DNA of 64,000 nt from JAGVSZ01 sp035456405 (GCA_035456405.1 DATIDG010000095.1:35832-99831), one strand, 5' to 3'. Positions 33,801 through 42,997 are shown, counted from the first letter of the stretch. Translations and numbers: made by a program. Notes: generated by a model not told the origin, from the letters alone.

Positions 33801-34745
33801 TCAGCGCTTGGACAGCCCGAGTTCCTTCGCAAGGTTCTTGTTCAGCTCGTCGTTCTTCTTCAGCCAGTCGGCGTAGGTCGCGCGGTCCATGTAGCGGACG
33901 TCCGTGCCCTGCTTCTTCATCGCCTCGGCGAATGCCGGTTCCTTCGACGCGGCCGCGCAGGCTGCGCCGAGCTTCGCGATGACGTCGGCCGGCGTGCCCT
34001 TCGGCACCATGATGCCGCGGTTCACGTCGTACACAACGTTCACGCCGAGTTCCTTTAGCGTCGGGACGTTCGGCAGCTCGGGGTTGCGCTTCTCGGTCGC
34101 GATCGCCAGAAACCTGAGCTCGCCCGCCTCGACCTTGCCCTTCTGGGTGAGGTTGCCGTCGGTCAGGTCGACGTGCCCCCCCAGGATCGCGTTCATCCGC
34201 GGCGCGAGGCCTTCGTACGACACGTACTTGAATTTGATGCCGGCCGACTGCTCGATCAGCGCCGGGAAGAAGTGGCTGGTGGAGCCGAGGGTCGCGCCGA
34301 CGCTGATCTGGCCGGGCCGCTTCTTCGCGTCGGCGGCGAGCTCCTGCCAGCTCTTCCACGGGGTCTTCGGGCTCGCGGTGAGCACCGATGCGGTCGAGCT
34401 GATCATGCAGATCGGCTCGAAGTCGGAGTACTGCACGTCCGAGACGCCGGTGTAGAAGGTCGAGTGGATGTAGTCGTGGACGGCATAGAGGGTGTAGCCA
34501 TCGGGCGGTGAATCCTTCACCTCCTTCGCGCCCTTGGTGCCCGACGCGCCGCCGACGTTCGCGATCACGACGGTCTGGCCGAGCTGCTTCTGCAGCAGCG
34601 GCGCGAACGGCCGGAAGATGTTGTCGGTGTCGCCGCCCGCCGCCCACGGCACGACCAGCTTGATCGGCCGGTCGGGGTAGGCGGCGAACGACGGGGAAAC
34701 AGCCAGCGCGGCGAGGGCGCATGCCAGGGTGAGAGATTTATTCAT
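33801..34745 (-). CDS. tctC: TctC/Bug receptor of the tct operon
   Basis: The 314-residue periplasmic receptor has a signal peptide (cleaved near PSFA-AY) followed by the Bug signature PIKLVVPWAAGGDTDN. It is first in an operon with tctB and tctA and is therefore the cognate receptor. The ATG is preceded by AGGAAGG. Compared with the other Bug proteins here it keeps GGTxDN-like ligand-loop residues but has different loops (HDYIHSTFYTG, SSTASVLTAS), which suggests a different ligand. Start 92 bp from the divergent aspartate dehydrogenase gene. Confidence 0.95.
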   Translation of the reverse strand: MNKSLTLACALAALAVSPSFAAYPDRPIKLVVPWAAGGDTDNIFRPFAPLLQKQLGQTVVIANVGGASGTKGAKEVKDSPPDGYTLYAVHDYIHSTFYTGVSDVQYSDFEPICMISSTASVLTASPKTPWKSWQELAADAKKRPGQISVGATLGSTSHFFPALIEQSAGIKFKYVSYEGLAPRMNAILGGHVDLTDGNLTQKGKVEAGELRFLAIATEKRNPELPNVPTLKELGVNVVYDVNRGIMVPKGTPADVIAKLGAACAAASKEPAFAEAMKKQGTDVRYMDRATYADWLKKNDELNKNLAKELGLSKR

Positions 34746-34837
34746 GGGTCCTTCCTCCTCGGTTGGTCGAAGCGCGTTGCAGTTTACGCCGGGCCGGGAG
34801 ACCCGGGCAACGCGTCGCGCATGGCACAATCGGTTGC

Positions 34838-35653
34838 ATGCGCATCGGAATCCTCGGCGGGGGCGTCATCGCCCGCCTGGTCCTCGAGCACCTCGCGCGC
34901 GGCGAGCTGGGCGACTTCGAGGTGTGCGCGATCGTCGGGCGGAGCGGCGGCTCGCGCGGGAAGCCGCTCGCCGACCGGTTCGGCGTGCCGTTCGTGACCG
35001 GTCTCGATGCGCTGCTCGCGCAGAAGCCGCAAGCGGTGATCGAGGCGGCCTCGCATGATGCAGTGCGGGAGTTCGCCGCCCCGCTGCTCGAGCGGGGCAT
35101 CGCGGTGATCATCCTTTCGGGCGGCGCGCTGTGCGACGACGCTCTGCGCGCGCGGCTGGAGCGCCTCGCCGCCGCGAAGCAGGCGATGCTCTACGTTCCC
35201 TCAGGCGGGATCGGCGGGCTCGACGCGCTGAAGGCGGTGTGCGTGGCGGGCGCCGACGAGGTCGAGATCGCGGTCACCAAGCCGCCTGCAGCGTGGAAGG
35301 ACATCCCGTACGTCGCGCGCCTCGGCATCGACCTCGACCGGCTGGCGGGCGCGGCGACGCTCTTCGACGGCACCGCGCGCGAAGGCGTGCCGCACTTCCC
35401 CGCGAACGTGAACATCGCGGCGGTGCTCTCGATGGCCGGCATCGGCTTCGACCGCACGCGGCTGAAGGTCGTCGCCGATCCCGCGCTGAAGTTCAACACG
35501 CACTACATCAACATCCGCGGCAAGACGGGGACCATCGCGATCAAGCTCGAGTCCGTGCCTTCGCCCGACAATCCGAAGACTGCGATGCTCGCCTGCTACA
35601 GTGCGCTCGCCGCACTGAAGGCGTTTGGGTCACCGGTGCGATACGGAACCTAA
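34838..35653 (+). CDS. L-aspartate dehydrogenase family protein
   Basis: The 271-residue NAD(P)-dependent protein has an N-terminal Rossmann motif (GILGGGVIARLVLEHL), the family middle segment VPSGGIGGLDALKAVCVAG and the conserved NTHYINI near residue 215, where the catalytic His lies. The enzyme interconverts aspartate and oxaloacetate + ammonia, or an iminosuccinate, and can feed NAD biosynthesis. Here, linked 12 bp upstream of a Bug receptor gene, a catabolic role on an imported amino or keto acid is equally possible. The ATG at 34838 fits the Rossmann start; the frame upstream lacks coding character. Confidence 0.85.
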   Translation: MRIGILGGGVIARLVLEHLARGELGDFEVCAIVGRSGGSRGKPLADRFGVPFVTGLDALLAQKPQAVIEAASHDAVREFAAPLLERGIAVIILSGGALCDDALRARLERLAAAKQAMLYVPSGGIGGLDALKAVCVAGADEVEIAVTKPPAAWKDIPYVARLGIDLDRLAGAATLFDGTAREGVPHFPANVNIAAVLSMAGIGFDRTRLKVVADPALKFNTHYINIRGKTGTIAIKLESVPSPDNPKTAMLACYSALAALKAFGSPVRYGT

Positions 35654-35665
35654 GTGGAGGAGGCC

Positions 35666-36649
35666 ATGATGAAAGCGATCGCTGCCACATCAATCAAGGC
35701 CCTGATCCTGGCGCTCGGCGTGATGGCGTCGCATCCGGCCTTCGCGCAGGCGTACCCGGCGAAGCCGATCCGGCTCATCGTGCCCTTCCCGCCCGGCGGC
35801 TCTACCGACATCGTCGCGCGCATCGTCGCCCAGAAGCTCGGCGACCGCCTGGGCCAGCAGGTCATCGTGGAGAATCGCGGCGGCGCGGGCGGCACGATCG
35901 GCGCCGAGGCGGTCGCGAAGGCGGCGCCCGACGGCTACACGCTCGTCCTCGGGACGACGAGCACCCACGTGGTCGCGCCGAACGTGTACGGCAAGATCGG
36001 CTACGACCCGGTGAAGGACTTCGCGCCGGTTTCGCTCGTCGCAGTCACGCCGTATCTCCTGGTGGCCAACCCGGGCGTGAACGTGAAGTCGCTCCCCGAG
36101 TTCGTCGGCTACGTGAAGGCGCGGCCGGGCAAGCTGAACTACGCTTCAGCCGGCACCGGCTCGACGACGCACCTCGCGATGGAGATGCTGAAGAGCGCGG
36201 CGGGCCTCTACATCGTCCACATCCCGTACAACGGGAACGGCCCGGCAGGGACCGCGGTGATCGCCGGCCAGGTCGAGTTCCTGTTCGGCAGCCTGCCGGC
36301 GGTCCTCCCGCACGCCAAGTCGGGACGCGTCCGGCCGCTCGCCGTCGGCACGCCGAAGCGCTCGCCGTCGCTGCCCGAGGTGCCCACCGTCGCGGAGTCG
36401 GGCTTCCCGGGCTTCGACGCGTCGCTGTGGCTCTCCATCATGGCGCCCGCCGGAACGCCCGCGCCGGTCGTGGATCGCCTGCACAAGGAGATCGTCGCGG
36501 CGATCGCGTCGCCGGATGCAGCCGATGCGCTCAGCAAGGCGGGCGCGGAGCCGATCACGAGCACCCCGGTCGAGCTCGCCGCCATGGTGAAGGACGGCGT
36601 CGAGAAGTACGCCAAGGTCGTCAAGCAGGCGGGCGTCAAGGCAGAGTAA
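35666..36649 (+). CDS. Bug/TctC-family periplasmic solute-binding receptor
   Basis: This 327-residue receptor has a signal peptide (cleaved near PAFA-QA) and the Bug signature PIRLIVPFPPGGSTDIVAR. LGTTSTHVVAPNVYG and HIPYNGNGPAGTAVIAGQ carry the two ligand-binding loops. A GGAGGAGG ribosome binding site precedes the ATG pair at 35666/35669. It is cotranscribed with the aspartate dehydrogenase-like gene, so its ligand may be an amino or dicarboxylic acid. No cognate permease is adjacent; the divergent tct operon lies about 1 kb to the left. Confidence 0.95.
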   Translation: MMKAIAATSIKALILALGVMASHPAFAQAYPAKPIRLIVPFPPGGSTDIVARIVAQKLGDRLGQQVIVENRGGAGGTIGAEAVAKAAPDGYTLVLGTTSTHVVAPNVYGKIGYDPVKDFAPVSLVAVTPYLLVANPGVNVKSLPEFVGYVKARPGKLNYASAGTGSTTHLAMEMLKSAAGLYIVHIPYNGNGPAGTAVIAGQVEFLFGSLPAVLPHAKSGRVRPLAVGTPKRSPSLPEVPTVAESGFPGFDASLWLSIMAPAGTPAPVVDRLHKEIVAAIASPDAADALSKAGAEPITSTPVELAAMVKDGVEKYAKVVKQAGVKAE

Positions 36650-36737
36650 GCGTGGCGGCGCGGGCCGCGCCGCCAGGTTCACTGCCGGATGGCGAGCGCG
36701 GCGACGCGTTACGGTCGCAGCGCGCCCGGCCACCCTT

Positions 36738-37691
36738 TTAGTTCAGTCCCAGGAGCCGCGCGGGATTCTTCCGCATCATCTGGTCGATGTCGGCGTCGGT
36801 GAGGCCTTCGGTCTTCATCGCCCCGATCGCCACCTCCAGCCCGTCGGGGTGCGTCATGTTCGCGCTCTGCCCGAGGTCGGACGAAATCACCAGCCCCGCA
36901 GCGCCGAACTCCTTCACCGCCTGCGCCACGTGCTTGGCGTTGATCTGCGTCCAGTGCCTGAGGAACGCGAGCGGCGCGTTCGGCCCGGCCTGGAACTGCA
37001 GAAAGCACACCTCGATCACCGCGCCCATCCCCACCACCTCCTTCGCCTGCGCCATTGTCAGGCCGGGCACGTTGGTCAGTCCGTGGGTGATGAGGATGTT
37101 CTTTACGCCGAGCTCGCGTCCGCGCCTGACCACCGCCAGGATCTCTTCGGGATGCACATGCCCGGTTGCAAGGAGCAGGTTCTCGCGCGCGATGATCTTG
37201 AGGATCGCCTCCATCTCCGGCGTGACCTTGCCGTTCGGCGCCACCACCAGCCCCTGGGCGTCGGGCTTGCCGAACGTCTTGACGTGCTTGTCGGATTCGA
37301 AGGTCGGCAGCCACACCACCTTGCCGCGGCTGCCGTACATGCGGTGCATCCACTCGACCGCGTCCGGGTTGACTCCGCCGACCGCCTTGTTGAGGACGAT
37401 GCCGCCCCAGACCTCGATGCCCGGCACCGCCTTCATCACCAGCGCCGCGCGGTCCGCGGTCATGGTGATGTGGTTCTTCAGCAGGATACCGCGCAGGCCT
37501 TTCGCTTTGGCGATCATCGCCACGTCGACGTCGTCCATGTTGCGGCCGAAGACGTCGGGATGGGAGTGCACGTGCATGTCGATGACGCCGGCGGCCGGGC
37601 TGACTTTCGGCGGCGGCGGGGGGAAGGCGGCCTGCGAGAAGGCGTGGGTGGAAACGACGAGGCCCGCGAAGAACAGCAGCGATCTTTTCAT
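36738..37691 (-). CDS. Exported amidohydrolase-like protein (DUF6282 type)
   Basis: This 317-residue protein has a signal peptide (MKRSLLFFAGLVVSTHAFSQ) and a metal-hydrolase barrel beginning VIDMHVHSHPDVFGRNMDDVDVA, with later His residues in LLKNHITM, LATGHVHPEE and ITHGLTN and Asp in VISSDLGQSANMTHPDG. These are the usual amidohydrolase metal sites. It probably hydrolyses a small compound in the periplasm. The ATG at 37689-37691 with GGGAGA upstream is supported by the signal peptide; an upstream start would add 23 residues before it. It lies downstream of the decayed Bug receptor on the same strand, perhaps its former partner. Confidence 0.85.
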   Translation of the reverse strand: MKRSLLFFAGLVVSTHAFSQAAFPPPPPKVSPAAGVIDMHVHSHPDVFGRNMDDVDVAMIAKAKGLRGILLKNHITMTADRAALVMKAVPGIEVWGGIVLNKAVGGVNPDAVEWMHRMYGSRGKVVWLPTFESDKHVKTFGKPDAQGLVVAPNGKVTPEMEAILKIIARENLLLATGHVHPEEILAVVRRGRELGVKNILITHGLTNVPGLTMAQAKEVVGMGAVIEVCFLQFQAGPNAPLAFLRHWTQINAKHVAQAVKEFGAAGLVISSDLGQSANMTHPDGLEVAIGAMKTEGLTDADIDQMMRKNPARLLGLN

Positions 37692-37796
37692 GTGGTTGTC
37701 TCCCGTTGATGCGATGAGAACGCTAGACCCTCTCCAACTACTCCGCGTAGCTCCGGCCATCGGCGGCGGTCGCCCGCTCGACCCGGAGTGCTCGGG

Positions 37797-38606
37797 TCAC
37801 TGCCGGATGCCGAGCGACGTGACGAGCCGGTCGTGGAGCTCGTACTGCTCGCGCACGAACTTCTCGGTCTCCTCCCTCGAGCGGATCGCCGCGATCCCGC
37901 CGAGCTTCGCGTTCCCGGACTGCCAGGCCGGGTCCTTCGCGAGGCGCGCGAAGACGCCGACCCACTTGTCCACCACTTCCTTCGCCAATCCGGGCGGCCC
38001 CATCAAGGCGGTCCAGCCGACGATCTTCTCCATGTCGGGGGCCCGCCTCGCGCGCTCGGCACCCGCCGCCCTTGTAATGGATGCCGACCGCGTGATCCTT
38101 CGTCAGGCCGGCCAGCGTCATCAGGTATTGCGCGGCCATGTTCTGGCTCGTCCCGACGCCAGCGGTCGAGAAGTTGAGCTTGCCGGGCTGCGCGCGGATC
38201 GCCGCGATCGGTGCGGTGGGGCGAGTCGCCCTTCACGAAGCAGATGTACGGGTTCAGCTCGATCAGCGACAGCATATGAACTCGTTCCACTTGTACGGCA
38301 CCTTGGAGTCGAGCGCGGGAACGATGGCGTGAGTCGCGATGCGCGCGACGAGCAGCGTGTAGCCGTCCGCGGACGCGCTTTGCACCGCGGAGGAGCGCCC
38401 ATGACGCCGGACGCGCCGACGCGGTTCACCGGGACGATCGGCTGGTTGTTGAGGTACTTCGATGGGTGCTGGGCGACGTTGCGTCCGGAGAGATCGGAAT
38501 CGCCGCCCGCGGCGAACGGGATGATGAACGTGATCGGCTTAGACGGGTAGCCCTGCGCGAGCGCCTGCGCGGACGCAGCCGCGAGCGCGAACGCGATTCG
38601 ACGCAT
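37797..38606 (-). pseudogene. Decayed Bug/TctC receptor gene
   Basis: Pieces of one Bug receptor can be followed across several frames. From 38606 come the signal peptide and PITFIIPFAAGGDSDLSGR up to GASGVMGA, then QSASADGYTLLVARIATHAIVPALDSKVPYKWNEF in a second frame, and MLSLIELNPYICFVKGDSP in another. IRAQPGKLNFSTAGVGTSQNMAAQYL...IHYKGGG and lastly MEKIVGWTALMGPPGLAKE...SLGIRQ complete the set. At least four frame changes are needed, and roughly 50 codons between HYKGGG and MEKIVGW, which normally carry part of the second lobe, are missing. The reading is too broken to give a functional receptor. Whether this is natural decay or low sequence quality cannot be told here. Confidence 0.88.
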
Positions 38607-38675
38607 CGTTCTTCTCCTCCTGGTGTGCGCGGCAGTCTACCCGACGCGCGCGCGATTCGATATGCTCGCCGCGCC

Positions 38676-39119
38676 ATGACGCCAGCGCTACCTCCCGGAC
38701 CGATCGCGGGGCCATCCGCCTGGACCGGGCGCGATCTCGCGCCGCGCCCTGATGAGTGGATTCGCCGCTTCACACCCGCGGAGCTCGCCGAGATCGATGC
38801 TGCAGTGCGGGGGTTCGAAGCCTCCGGTAGCGCGCTCGCGGAGATTTCGCCCGCAAGCTTTCCGCTGCCGACCTTCGGGCCGGTGCTGCGGAACCTGCTG
38901 CGCGAGCTCCTGGACGACCGCGGGTTCTTCATGCTGCGCGGACTACCGAACTGGCCGGAGCCCGAGCGCCACCGGCACCTGCTGCTGTGGCTCGCGCCGC
39001 GGGAGGCGCGGCCGCTCCCTGAGATCTTCGCGCCGCGCTACGGGAGCGTCGTGCCCGGGAGGCGCAGCGGGATCGTGGTACGTGGGACGACGCTCAAGGC
39101 GCCGCTGGAAGCGGAATAA
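38676..39119 (+). pseudogene. TauD/TfdA dioxygenase with the catalytic core deleted
   Basis: The 147-codon frame joins the N-terminal third of a TauD/TfdA-type protein (ELAEIDAAVRGFE...LLDDRGFFMLRGLP) directly to its C-terminal tail (WPEPERHRHLLLWLAPREARPLPEIFAPRYGSVVPG). Relatives are about 350 residues. The missing segment of about 200 residues contains the HxD...H iron site and the 2-oxoglutarate Arg. The junction is in frame, so the product could be made but cannot be an active dioxygenase. The gene is divergent from the decayed Bug receptor with 69 bp between and lies 20 bp before the GMC oxidoreductase gene. Confidence 0.8.
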
Positions 39120-39139
39120 CCGCTTCCTGCGCCGACGCC

Positions 39140-40762
39140 ATGGTCCGCACGCTCGGATCCTTCGACTACGTGATCGCCGGCGCGGGCACCGCAGGCTGCG
39201 TGCTCGCCAACCGGCTTTCCGCGGATCCCGACGTCACGGTGCTGCTCCTCGAGGCGGGCGGCAAGGACGACTGGATCTGGATCCACATCCCGGCCGGCTA
39301 TCTCTACTGCATCGGCAACCCGCGCACCGACTGGTGCTACCGCACCGAGCCCGACCCAGGCCTGAACGGCCGCTCCATCCTATACGCGCGCGGCAAGGTT
39401 CTCGGCGGCTGCTCGTCGATCAACGCGATGCTCTATCTGCGCGGCCAGAAGCGCGACTATGACGAGTGGGCGCAGCTCGCCGACGACCCGGGCTGGTCGT
39501 GGGAGAACGTCTTCCCGGTCTTCAGGCGCTCGGAGGATTCGCACCGGGGCGCTGGCGACGCGCACGGCGCGGGCGGCGAGTGGCGCGTCGAGCAGCAGCG
39601 GCTGTCGTGGGAGATCCTGGACGCGTTCCGCGAGGCGATGGCGCAGGCCGGGATTCCGAAGACGGACGACTTCAATCGCGGCGACAACGAGGGCTGCGGC
39701 CTGTTCGAGGTGAACCAGAAGCGCGGCGTGCGCTGGAACGCGACCAAGGCCTTCCTCCGTCCCGCGCAGAGCCGCCCGAATCTCACCGTCATCACCGATG
39801 CGCTCGTGAAGCGCGTGCGGCTCGACGGCAGGCGCGCGACCGGGATCGAGTTCGTCCGCGGCGGCGAGGAGGAATTCGCCGCGGCGCGCATCGAGACGAT
39901 CCTCGCGCTGGGCAGCATCGGATCGCCGCAGGTCCTGCAGCTCTCGGGCATCGGCCCGGGCGCGCTGCTCCAGCAATGCGGCGTCGCGGTGGCCCATCCG
40001 CTCGCCGGGATCGGCGAAAACCTGCAGGACCATCTCCAGCTCCGCACGGCGTTCAAGGTGAAGAACGTCGTGACGCTGAACCAGCGCGCGAACAGCCTGT
40101 GGGGCAAGGCCATGATGGGGCTCGAATACGCGCTGTTCCGGACCGGCCCGCTGACCATGGCGCCGAGCCAGCTCGGGGGCTTCACGCGCTCGAGCCCCGA
40201 GCACGCGACTCCAAACATCGAGTACCACGTGCAGCCGCTTTCGCTCGACAAATTCGGCGATCCGCTGCACCCGTTCCCGGCCTTCACCGCGTCGGTGTGC
40301 AACCTGCGCCCGACGAGCCGTGGCTACGTGCGCGTCAGGAGCGCCGATCCGCGTGCGCACCCCGCGATCATGCTGAATTATCTGTCGACGCCCGAGGACC
40401 GCAAGGTCGCCGCCGACGGGCTGCGGCTCACGCGCCGGATCGCCGCGCAGCCCGCGCTCGCGAAGTACCAGCCCGACGAGTTCAAGCCGGGGCGCGAGTT
40501 CCAGACCGACGACGAGCTGGCGAAGGCCGCGGGCGACGTCGGAACGACGATCTTCCACCCGGTCGGCACCTGCAAGATGGGCGTACCATCCGATCCGACC
40601 GCGGTGGTCGATTCGCGCCTGAGGGTGATCGGTGTGGAGTGCCTGCGCGTCGTCGACGCGTCGATCATGCCGACCATCACCTCGGGCAACACGAACTCGC
40701 CGACCGTCATGATTGCCGAGCGCGGGGCGGAGATGATCCGGGTCGACCGCAAGGCTCCATAG
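39140..40762 (+). CDS. GMC-family FAD oxidoreductase (choline dehydrogenase-like)
   Basis: The protein of 540 residues oxidises an alcohol with FAD. Visible features are the FAD site FDYVIAGAGTAGCVLANRLS at the N-terminus, GMC signature 1 (GRGKVLGGCSSINAMLYLRG-like, near residue 90), signature 2 (GSIGSPQVLQLSGIGP) near 255-270, and the catalytic pair His473 (TIFHPVGTCKMG) and the Asn/His region TSGNTNSPTVMIAERGA. It is probably cytoplasmic as no signal peptide is seen. It is followed 11 bp later by a YdhR-like gene. The substrate is not predictable; choline-dehydrogenase-like GMC enzymes in this taxon often act on polyethylene glycol or short alcohols. Confidence 0.92.
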   Translation: MVRTLGSFDYVIAGAGTAGCVLANRLSADPDVTVLLLEAGGKDDWIWIHIPAGYLYCIGNPRTDWCYRTEPDPGLNGRSILYARGKVLGGCSSINAMLYLRGQKRDYDEWAQLADDPGWSWENVFPVFRRSEDSHRGAGDAHGAGGEWRVEQQRLSWEILDAFREAMAQAGIPKTDDFNRGDNEGCGLFEVNQKRGVRWNATKAFLRPAQSRPNLTVITDALVKRVRLDGRRATGIEFVRGGEEEFAAARIETILALGSIGSPQVLQLSGIGPGALLQQCGVAVAHPLAGIGENLQDHLQLRTAFKVKNVVTLNQRANSLWGKAMMGLEYALFRTGPLTMAPSQLGGFTRSSPEHATPNIEYHVQPLSLDKFGDPLHPFPAFTASVCNLRPTSRGYVRVRSADPRAHPAIMLNYLSTPEDRKVAADGLRLTRRIAAQPALAKYQPDEFKPGREFQTDDELAKAAGDVGTTIFHPVGTCKMGVPSDPTAVVDSRLRVIGVECLRVVDASIMPTITSGNTNSPTVMIAERGAEMIRVDRKAP

Positions 40763-40773
40763 GAGGAGGGCTC

Positions 40774-41088
40774 ATGCACACCGTGATGTGGACGTTCAAG
40801 GTGCCCGACGGCACCACGAAGGCGGACCTGGTTAGCACCATCAAGGCCACGGCGCATACCTACCAGGGAATCCCCGGGTTGATCCGGAAGTACTACGGCA
40901 TCAGCGAGGACGGCCGGTCGCTCGTCGGCATCTATCTCTGGGATTCGAAGGCGGCTGCGGAGCGGCTCTACACCGCCGACTGGGTCGCGATGGTCACGAA
41001 ACGCTGGGGCACTCCGCCGGCGCGGCAGGACTGGTCCACGCCGATGGTCGTGGAGAGCGCCGAGAAGAGGCTGGTCGAAGCGGCCTGA
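40774..41088 (+). CDS. YdhR-like small monooxygenase-fold protein
   Basis: This 104-residue protein has a ferredoxin-like alpha/beta fold of the Dabb/YdhR group: IPGLIRKYYGISEDGRSLVGIYLWDSKAAAERLY is the family's core. A very strong AGGAGGAGGG lies just before the ATG. Such proteins are dimers that bind or degrade small aromatic or polyketide-like molecules, but YdhR itself has no proven function. Being directly downstream of the GMC oxidoreductase suggests it acts in the same pathway. Confidence 0.8.
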   Translation: MHTVMWTFKVPDGTTKADLVSTIKATAHTYQGIPGLIRKYYGISEDGRSLVGIYLWDSKAAAERLYTADWVAMVTKRWGTPPARQDWSTPMVVESAEKRLVEAA

Positions 41089-41094
41089 GCAGGC

Positions 41095-41967
41095 CTACTT
41101 CTCGGGCAGCGGGATCCGCTCCGTCTCGCCCGGCACCGGCGGGAAGCGATCCTCGCGCCAATCGGCCTTCGCCCGCTCGATGCGCTCCCTCGAGCTGGAC
41201 ACGAAGTTCCACCAGATGAAGCGGGGACCGTCCATCCTTGCGCCGCCGACCAGCATGAGGGTCGAGGACGCGCCGGCGCGGATCTCGGCCGCGCCGCCGG
41301 GCGCGAGCACCGCCATCTGGCCGGGGTCCAGCGCGACGCCCGCAACGCTCGCGCTCCCAGCGACGAGATACACCGCCCGCTCCTCGTGCTCCGGCGGCAC
41401 GACGAGGCTCGCCCCGGCCGCGAGATCGGCGGCCGCATAGAGCGTTCCGCTGAAAACCCGCACCGGCGACCGGGCGCCGAGCGCGCTGCCCGCGATCACG
41501 CGCACGGTGGCGCCGGGCAGCTCGACGACCGGGAGCGCCCGGGACGGGTGATGCGCGAACGACGGCGCGGCTTCCTCGTCGGCCCGCGGAAGCGCCACCC
41601 ACGTCTGGATGCCGTGCACGCGCGCGCCAGCGGCACGCAGGCGAGGCGGGGTGCGCTCGGAGTGCACGATGCCGCGCCCGGCGGTCATCCAGTTCACGTC
41701 GCCCGGCCGGATCGGCTGGACCGACCCAACGCTGTCACGGTGCAGGATCTCCCCCTCGAAGAGGTACGTCAGCGTGGCGAGCCCGATGTGCGGGTGCGGT
41801 CGCACGTCCAGGCCCTCTCCCGGCGCCAGCGCGGCCGGTCCCATGTGATCGAAGAAGATGAACGGCCCGACCATCTGCTTCGGCAAGGCGGGCAGGACCC
41901 GGCGGACGGCGAACCCGCCGATGTCGCGGAGGTGCGAAGTCAGGACGTGCTCGACAGCCGTTTGCAT
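41095..41967 (-). CDS. Pirin-family cupin protein
   Basis: The 290-residue bicupin has the pirin N-terminal motif RPHPHIGLATLTYLFEGEILHRDSVG and the later GRGIVHSE, which supply three His and one Glu metal ligands. Bacterial pirins can act as quercetin 2,3-dioxygenases or bind pyruvate dehydrogenase; which applies here is unknown. The C-terminal half is the second, usually metal-free cupin. The ATG at 41965-41967 fits the family N-terminus. It converges on the YdhR-like gene with 6 bp between and follows the quinone reductase gene on the same strand. Confidence 0.88.
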   Translation of the reverse strand: MQTAVEHVLTSHLRDIGGFAVRRVLPALPKQMVGPFIFFDHMGPAALAPGEGLDVRPHPHIGLATLTYLFEGEILHRDSVGSVQPIRPGDVNWMTAGRGIVHSERTPPRLRAAGARVHGIQTWVALPRADEEAAPSFAHHPSRALPVVELPGATVRVIAGSALGARSPVRVFSGTLYAAADLAAGASLVVPPEHEERAVYLVAGSASVAGVALDPGQMAVLAPGGAAEIRAGASSTLMLVGGARMDGPRFIWWNFVSSSRERIERAKADWREDRFPPVPGETERIPLPEK

Positions 41968-42004
41968 GGTCTTAGCTCCCGCGACCCCGGGTGCCCGACA
42001 AGGC

Positions 42005-42997
42005 TCAACCCGCCACGCGCACCACGATCTTCCCCAGGTGCGCGCCTGACTCCATATACGCCACCGCCGCGGGCAGCTCGGCAAACGGGAACACCCGGTC
42101 GATCACCGGCCGGATCCGCCCGTCGGCGATCGCCGGCAGCACGTCGGCGACGAACCCGCGCACCGTCTCCGCGCGCTGAGCCGCGTCGCGCAGCTTGTTG
42201 CTGACGCCGAAGAGGTGCAGGCGCTTCGTGTGCAGCGCCTCGATGTCGATTTCGCTGCGCATCACGCCGTCGACGTAGCCCACGGTCGCGAAGCGGCCCT
42301 GGAATGCCGCGGCGCGCATGCACGCCTCGAACACCGTGCCGCCGACGTTGTTGACGATGAGATCGGCGCCCTTCCCGCCGGCGGCCTCGAGCACCGCGTC
42401 GACGAAGTCGGCGCCGCGCGTGCGGATGCCCACGTCGAGGCCGAGCGCTTTCAGGCGCTCGAGCTTTTCGGCCGAGCCGGAGGTGCCGATCACCCGGGCG
42501 CCCAACTGCTTTCCGACCTGCACCGCCGCGACGCCCACGCCGGACGACACCCCGGTCACGAGCAGCCATTCGTTCGCCTGCAGGCGGCCCTGCGCGATCA
42601 GCATGTCGTGGACGACCATGAAGACCAGCGGGATGGCCGCTGCCTCTTCCCAGGAGAGCCGGGGCGGCACGAGCACCGCCTCGCGCGCGTCCATGAGCGC
42701 GTACTCCGCGAAGCCGCCGGCGCAGCGCCCCATCACCCGGTCGCCGGGCTTGACCGTCTTGACGTCGGAGCCGACCCGCGCAACTTCCCCCGCGCACTCG
42801 GCGCCGCCCGGCTTGGCGTCGGCGGCAGGCTTGCCCGGGATCGCGTGGATGCCGTGCCGCACGATCAGCTCCCCGCGATTGAGCGAAGCCGCGTGGACCC
42901 TCACCAGCACCTGGCCCGGCGTCGGCTCCGGCGTCGGCGTCTCCCTCAGCTCCGGAATCGGGCGGTCGCCCTGGGAACGGATCCAGTAGGCTCGCAT
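42005..42997 (-). CDS. Zinc-independent quinone oxidoreductase (MDR family)
   Basis: This protein of 330 residues is a medium-chain reductase without the structural or catalytic zinc ligands. It has the substrate-domain segment GGAECAGEVARVGSDVKTVKPGDRVMG and the nucleotide-binding segment VTGVSSGVGVAAVQVGKQLGARVIGTS, typical of NADPH-dependent quinone reductases. It would reduce quinones or enones. I chose the ATG at 42995-42997, which has GGAGGAAG upstream; an in-frame ATG at 43015 adds six residues. It is probably cotranscribed with the pirin gene, and is divergent from pepN. Confidence 0.88.
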   Translation of the reverse strand: MRAYWIRSQGDRPIPELRETPTPEPTPGQVLVRVHAASLNRGELIVRHGIHAIPGKPAADAKPGGAECAGEVARVGSDVKTVKPGDRVMGRCAGGFAEYALMDAREAVLVPPRLSWEEAAAIPLVFMVVHDMLIAQGRLQANEWLLVTGVSSGVGVAAVQVGKQLGARVIGTSGSAEKLERLKALGLDVGIRTRGADFVDAVLEAAGGKGADLIVNNVGGTVFEACMRAAAFQGRFATVGYVDGVMRSEIDIEALHTKRLHLFGVSNKLRDAAQRAETVRGFVADVLPAIADGRIRPVIDRVFPFAELPAAVAYMESGAHLGKIVVRVAG

